A stretch of DNA of 7,786 nt, from assembly GCA_023460875.1 (NCBI GenBank), contig JAEWOQ010000078.1, forward strand, positions 1-7,786. The letters run 5' to 3'. This stretch comes from Pseudomonadota bacterium (GTDB lineage: Bacteria; Myxococcota_A; Polyangia; Polyangiales; Polyangiaceae). The notes under the pieces were generated by a model that made no database searches, was not told where the DNA came from, and saw nothing but the letters and a program-made list of their open reading frames with translations. The stretch's first letter is position 1. Each line of letters begins with the position of its first letter. Of this stretch, positions 5,232 through 7,786 are shown piece after piece. The position numbers were made by a program, and so were the translations under genes.

Positions 5232-6818
5232 TCACAAGTCAGAAAGGGTCGCGGTCATGCCGGCGAGCTCGCCGAGAATCAGGGCCCGCTCGACTACACC
5301 GGAGAGCTTCTCCGGGCTGAGCTCCTGGTAGGCCTCGCGGAGCTTGCTGCGGAGGTCGTCGTAGTCCTTGGCTTGCCCGAGGACGTCCAGGATCGCCTTC
5401 AGGTCCGGCTCGATAGCCTCGGCGAACCGTGCTGTGCCGTGCTCGGTCAGAGCATCGATGTACTCCTGCCCCTCGACAAATCCGGAATTGGCCGCGACGG
5501 ACGCCCCGGAGGCGAGAGCGACGATGGGCGCTGCCTGGCCCTCCTGGCGTGGTGGCGCCTGCTGGGGCGCCGGCTGCCCGAAGGGCGGGTACTCGGGGGG
5601 CGCGGGCGGCTCGGGGCGCTGCCCTGGCTTGGCCCAGCCGATGTCGTAGGTCTGGAGGAACTCCTCGCGGTCGACCTCGAGCCCGAGCCGCTCAGCTCGG
5701 TCAAGCACGTCGAGAGCCTGCCCCTCGGTCTCACCCTTGGCCTTGCGGTCCTCCTCCGGCTCGACCGGATACTTGGGCCAGGGAGCGAGCTTGGCGTCGC
5801 CGAAGTTGTACTCCGCCCACCAGACCAGCGATTGGTCGTGGATGGTCGCCGAGAAGCTCTCGGCGTCGAAGCGGAGCTTGGGCTGCTCGCTCTGCTTGGC
5901 CTGGCTCTCCGCTGCGGCGCGGGAGCCTCCCTCGACGTTGCTGGAGAGGTTGCCGCCGCGGACGCGGATGGCGATGGCTGTGCGCGCGAGCTCGACGAGC
6001 GGCTTGTAGATGTTCGAGAGGTTCGCCGCCGTTTCGAGCTGCTTGGCGTCGAAGCCCGCGGCGAGCGCGATGACCGCATCCTCGCCCGAGTTGAAGATGT
6101 CCTCGGCGACCTCTATCCGCTGCTGGCGGGTCGCGTCCTCCGGGGCGGTAATGACCGTCTTTGACGCCTGCTCGGAGTGCTTCCCCGCGTCCCCCATCGC
6201 ATCGTGCTTGAGCAGCACCCAGCGTGCCAAGGAGCGCCAGAGCCCCTGCATCTGCGGGCGATCCTCGCCGAACGGCGTGTGGACCACCCATGTGCCGTCA
6301 CCGGCCGTGACCGGGACGCGCTGGTGCAGGGCGTTCGAGATCGACCACTCGAGGGTCTGCTGGTCCTGCCGCAGCGTCGAGGGGTGCCAGAAGCGCGGCT
6401 TGGGGAGCCAGCGTCCGCCGTGATCCGTTCGCTCCTCCCACCGGTGCGCGGCGGGCGCGATACCGAGGAGCAGCCCCCACTTCTGCAGGAGGCGGTTCTG
6501 CGACTCGGGGTAGCTCTCCCACCAGTCTTCGCCGGCCTCGAGGGCCTTGACCGCCTGAGCCTTCTTCCGCCCCTCGCCCGGTTCGAAGGTGGGCACGAGC
6601 CCGAAGAGCGCGTCGAGTCGAGCATCCAGGGCGCCGGCTACGTCGTCGTCGCCGAGGAGCCACTCGCAGACCGCGGCGGCGTAGGAGAGGTCACCGGCCT
6701 CCGCCTGGCGCTCGGCCAGCCGGATCTTGCGCGGGGTCCACTCCTGGAAGGTCCGCACGCTCGGGGCGCGGAACGTCTTCGTGTCGGCCGTCTCGGGCTT
6801 TCGCTTGCGTGCGGCCAT
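5232..6818 (-). CDS. Portal protein, Mu gp29-like (DUF935 family)
   Basis: This encodes 528 residues, with its ATG 3 bases after the terminase stop. The portal ring is the DNA entry and exit gate of the head and docks the terminase. Family features, in order: LLGDDDVAGALDARLDALFG (54-73, the N-terminal pattern of these portals), KWGLLLGIAPAAHRW and PRFWHPSTLRQD (113-152, the wing and stem entry), WRSLARWVLLKHDAMGDAGK (194-213), VEGGSRAAAESQAKQSEQ (295-312), SLVWWAEYNFGD (330-341) followed by PWPKYPVEPEED (346-357). After a proline-rich linker (401-425), the helical C-terminus (EYIDALTEH to VVERALILGELAG, 452-520) matches the tail seen in Mu gp29 relatives. Length is normal for the family. It lies between terminase and MuF genes, the canonical order, and the head machinery of this phage is thus Mu-like at the portal end. 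Confidence 0.9.
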   Translation of the reverse strand: MAARKRKPETADTKTFRAPSVRTFQEWTPRKIRLAERQAEAGDLSYAAAVCEWLLGDDDVAGALDARLDALFGLVPTFEPGEGRKKAQAVKALEAGEDWWESYPESQNRLLQKWGLLLGIAPAAHRWEERTDHGGRWLPKPRFWHPSTLRQDQQTLEWSISNALHQRVPVTAGDGTWVVHTPFGEDRPQMQGLWRSLARWVLLKHDAMGDAGKHSEQASKTVITAPEDATRQQRIEVAEDIFNSGEDAVIALAAGFDAKQLETAANLSNIYKPLVELARTAIAIRVRGGNLSSNVEGGSRAAAESQAKQSEQPKLRFDAESFSATIHDQSLVWWAEYNFGDAKLAPWPKYPVEPEEDRKAKGETEGQALDVLDRAERLGLEVDREEFLQTYDIGWAKPGQRPEPPAPPEYPPFGQPAPQQAPPRQEGQAAPIVALASGASVAANSGFVEGQEYIDALTEHGTARFAEAIEPDLKAILDVLGQAKDYDDLRSKLREAYQELSPEKLSGVVERALILGELAGMTATLSDL

Positions 6819-6821
6819 GGG

Positions 6822-7786
6822 TCAGCGTCGGGAGGATTTGATGCGGATGGTGGGGCCGTCATCGGAGCCACGGAGGGCCTCGAAGGCGTTGCCGAGGCCG
6901 TCCACGTCGTCGTCGACCTCCTTGCCGCCTCCGGTGAAGTTCGCGATCACGTCGAGGAACGGGTAGAGCCACGTTTCGCACTCGGGGAAGTGCTCGGGGT
7001 CAGGAACGAGGACACGGCCGGCGTTCCAGGCTGCCGCCACGTCGGTGGCGCTGACGAGCTTGTCTCCTGGCGGGCTCTTGACCTGGAGCGGGATATCTTG
7101 CCGCTGGATGAAGCTCGCCGCGCCCTTCTCGGTGCCGCTCGCGCGCCAGAGCATCCGCCACTCGGGGCGCCGGACGTGCCGCCCCTTCAGGGTGAGCGCA
7201 AAGTCGGGGGCCTCCACCTGCGCCCGGTCCACGTGCCTGACGTAGAAGAGGGGCTCTAGGGGGTTGCCCTGGGCGTCTTTGCCGGTGCGCTCCTCGCGCC
7301 ACAGCTCGACGCAGATGCTCCAGTCGGCGGTGGTCTTCGCCGTGTAGGCGAGGTCGACGCCGAAGGCGCCGCGGTAAGTCTTGGGGAGCGCCGCGTAGAA
7401 CGTCGGCTCGTGGAAGACCTTGCCGCCCTTGGGACGCGGACGGCCCTGGTAGAGCGCTGACCACGTGAACTCGAGGACCTTGGCGCGCTTCGCCTGGAGG
7501 GCCTCGACGGGCCACATCTCCGGAAAGAGCGCCTCGCCAACCTCGCGCCCGTTCGGGTCGTCGTCGTTCTCGGCGATGGCCGGGAGGTTGATGTACTCCC
7601 AGCCCTCATCGACCAGGACGCCACTCAGGTCCTTCGGGTGCCACCTCGTGGCGAGCACGAAGATGCTGGCGCCCGGGTGGACGCGGGTCTCGACGGCTTC
7701 TCGATAGCTCTCCTCGACGACCTCTCGACGGCGGGCGCTGTCGGCTTCCTTCCGGTTCTTGATCGGGTCGTCGATGATGGCGACGC
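6822..7786 (-). CDS. terL: Phage terminase large subunit, C-terminal part (cut by window edge)
   Basis: The frame is open from the right edge to the TGA at 6822-6824, giving 320 visible residues; the true start and most of the ATPase domain lie beyond 7786. A GTG at 7656-7658 is internal, not the start. The visible part begins VAIIDDPIK, the Walker B segment with its acidic pair, then the coupling motif LATRW (44-48). The nuclease domain follows: WSALYQGRPRPKGG, then FGVDLAYTAKTTADWS, whose first Asp (144) begins an RNase H-like fold, a helix-rich middle, and KEVDDDVDGLGNAF (288-301), which holds the final acidic cluster. It cuts and pumps phage DNA into the head as a motor on the portal. The family is of the Terminase_6 nuclease type. 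The small subunit is expected upstream, outside the window. It is transcribed first of the genes here and ends 3 bases before the portal start. Confidence 0.9.
   Translation of the reverse strand, partial: VAIIDDPIKNRKEADSARRREVVEESYREAVETRVHPGASIFVLATRWHPKDLSGVLVDEGWEYINLPAIAENDDDPNGREVGEALFPEMWPVEALQAKRAKVLEFTWSALYQGRPRPKGGKVFHEPTFYAALPKTYRGAFGVDLAYTAKTTADWSICVELWREERTGKDAQGNPLEPLFYVRHVDRAQVEAPDFALTLKGRHVRRPEWRMLWRASGTEKGAASFIQRQDIPLQVKSPPGDKLVSATDVAAAWNAGRVLVPDPEHFPECETWLYPFLDVIANFTGGGKEVDDDVDGLGNAFEALRGSDDGPTIRIKSSRR

Noticed and set aside
4791..7259. Plus-strand open frames of 457 and 360 codons opposite the portal and terminase
   Set aside because: Both are antisense shadows of well-supported minus-strand genes and show biased, repetitive composition with no motifs.
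6822..7658. GTG at 7656-7658 as the start of the terminase gene
   Set aside because: The frame continues without a stop to the window edge and encodes conserved terminase sequence (IIDDPIK) upstream of it, so this codon is an internal valine before LATRW.
1..7786. CRISPR array, tRNA, insertion sequence, attachment site
   Set aside because: Nearly all bases are taken by phage head genes; I saw no regularly spaced repeats, tRNA-like cloverleaf, transposase motif or terminal inverted repeats.

Overview
This window is part of the head-morphogenesis region of a tailed double-stranded DNA phage or prophage (Caudoviricetes). The DNA is strongly GC-rich by eye, with dense long shadow ORFs in other frames and GTG used as a start, so the host is a high-GC bacterium. 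I cannot name the host or say whether the phage is free or integrated: no integrase, attachment site, host gene, tRNA or tail gene is in view.

Almost everything is transcribed on the minus strand, so the biological order runs from high to low coordinates. It is: the large terminase subunit (cut by the right edge), a Mu gp29-type (DUF935) portal, a MuF-type minor head protein, a ClpP-like prohead protease fused to a scaffold, the HK97-fold major capsid protein, a small coiled-coil protein, a small protein with a helix-hairpin-helix-like C-terminus, and the start of an unknown gene cut by the left edge. Most junctions are tight (gaps of 2-9 bases, or a TGATG overlap), as in a late head operon. 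The only large break in minus-strand coding is about 275 bases between the MuF gene and the protease. It is filled by a 78-codon gene on the plus strand.

The most interesting element is the MuF gene at 3836-5227. Its N-terminal half is an ordinary phage Mu F / SPP1 gp7-like head protein. After a run of seven prolines, its C-terminal half carries the full signature of an R-S-E class ADP-ribosyltransferase: an Arg in LYRG, an STS motif and a Glu-x-Glu motif. It therefore looks like a virion-packaged effector toxin attached to a capsid protein. The small plus-strand gene runs tail-to-tail into the toxin gene, overlaps its end by 10 bases, and has a -10-like box placed so that its mRNA would be leaderless. 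It looks like a moron and is a candidate immunity or accessory gene for the effector, although this role is only inferred.

Two further architectural points stand out. The protease gene contains an in-frame internal start with a strong ribosome binding site, which would yield a separate 189-residue scaffold as in lambda C/Nu3. The major capsid protein carries an extra beta-rich domain of about 95 residues inside its HK97-like fold.
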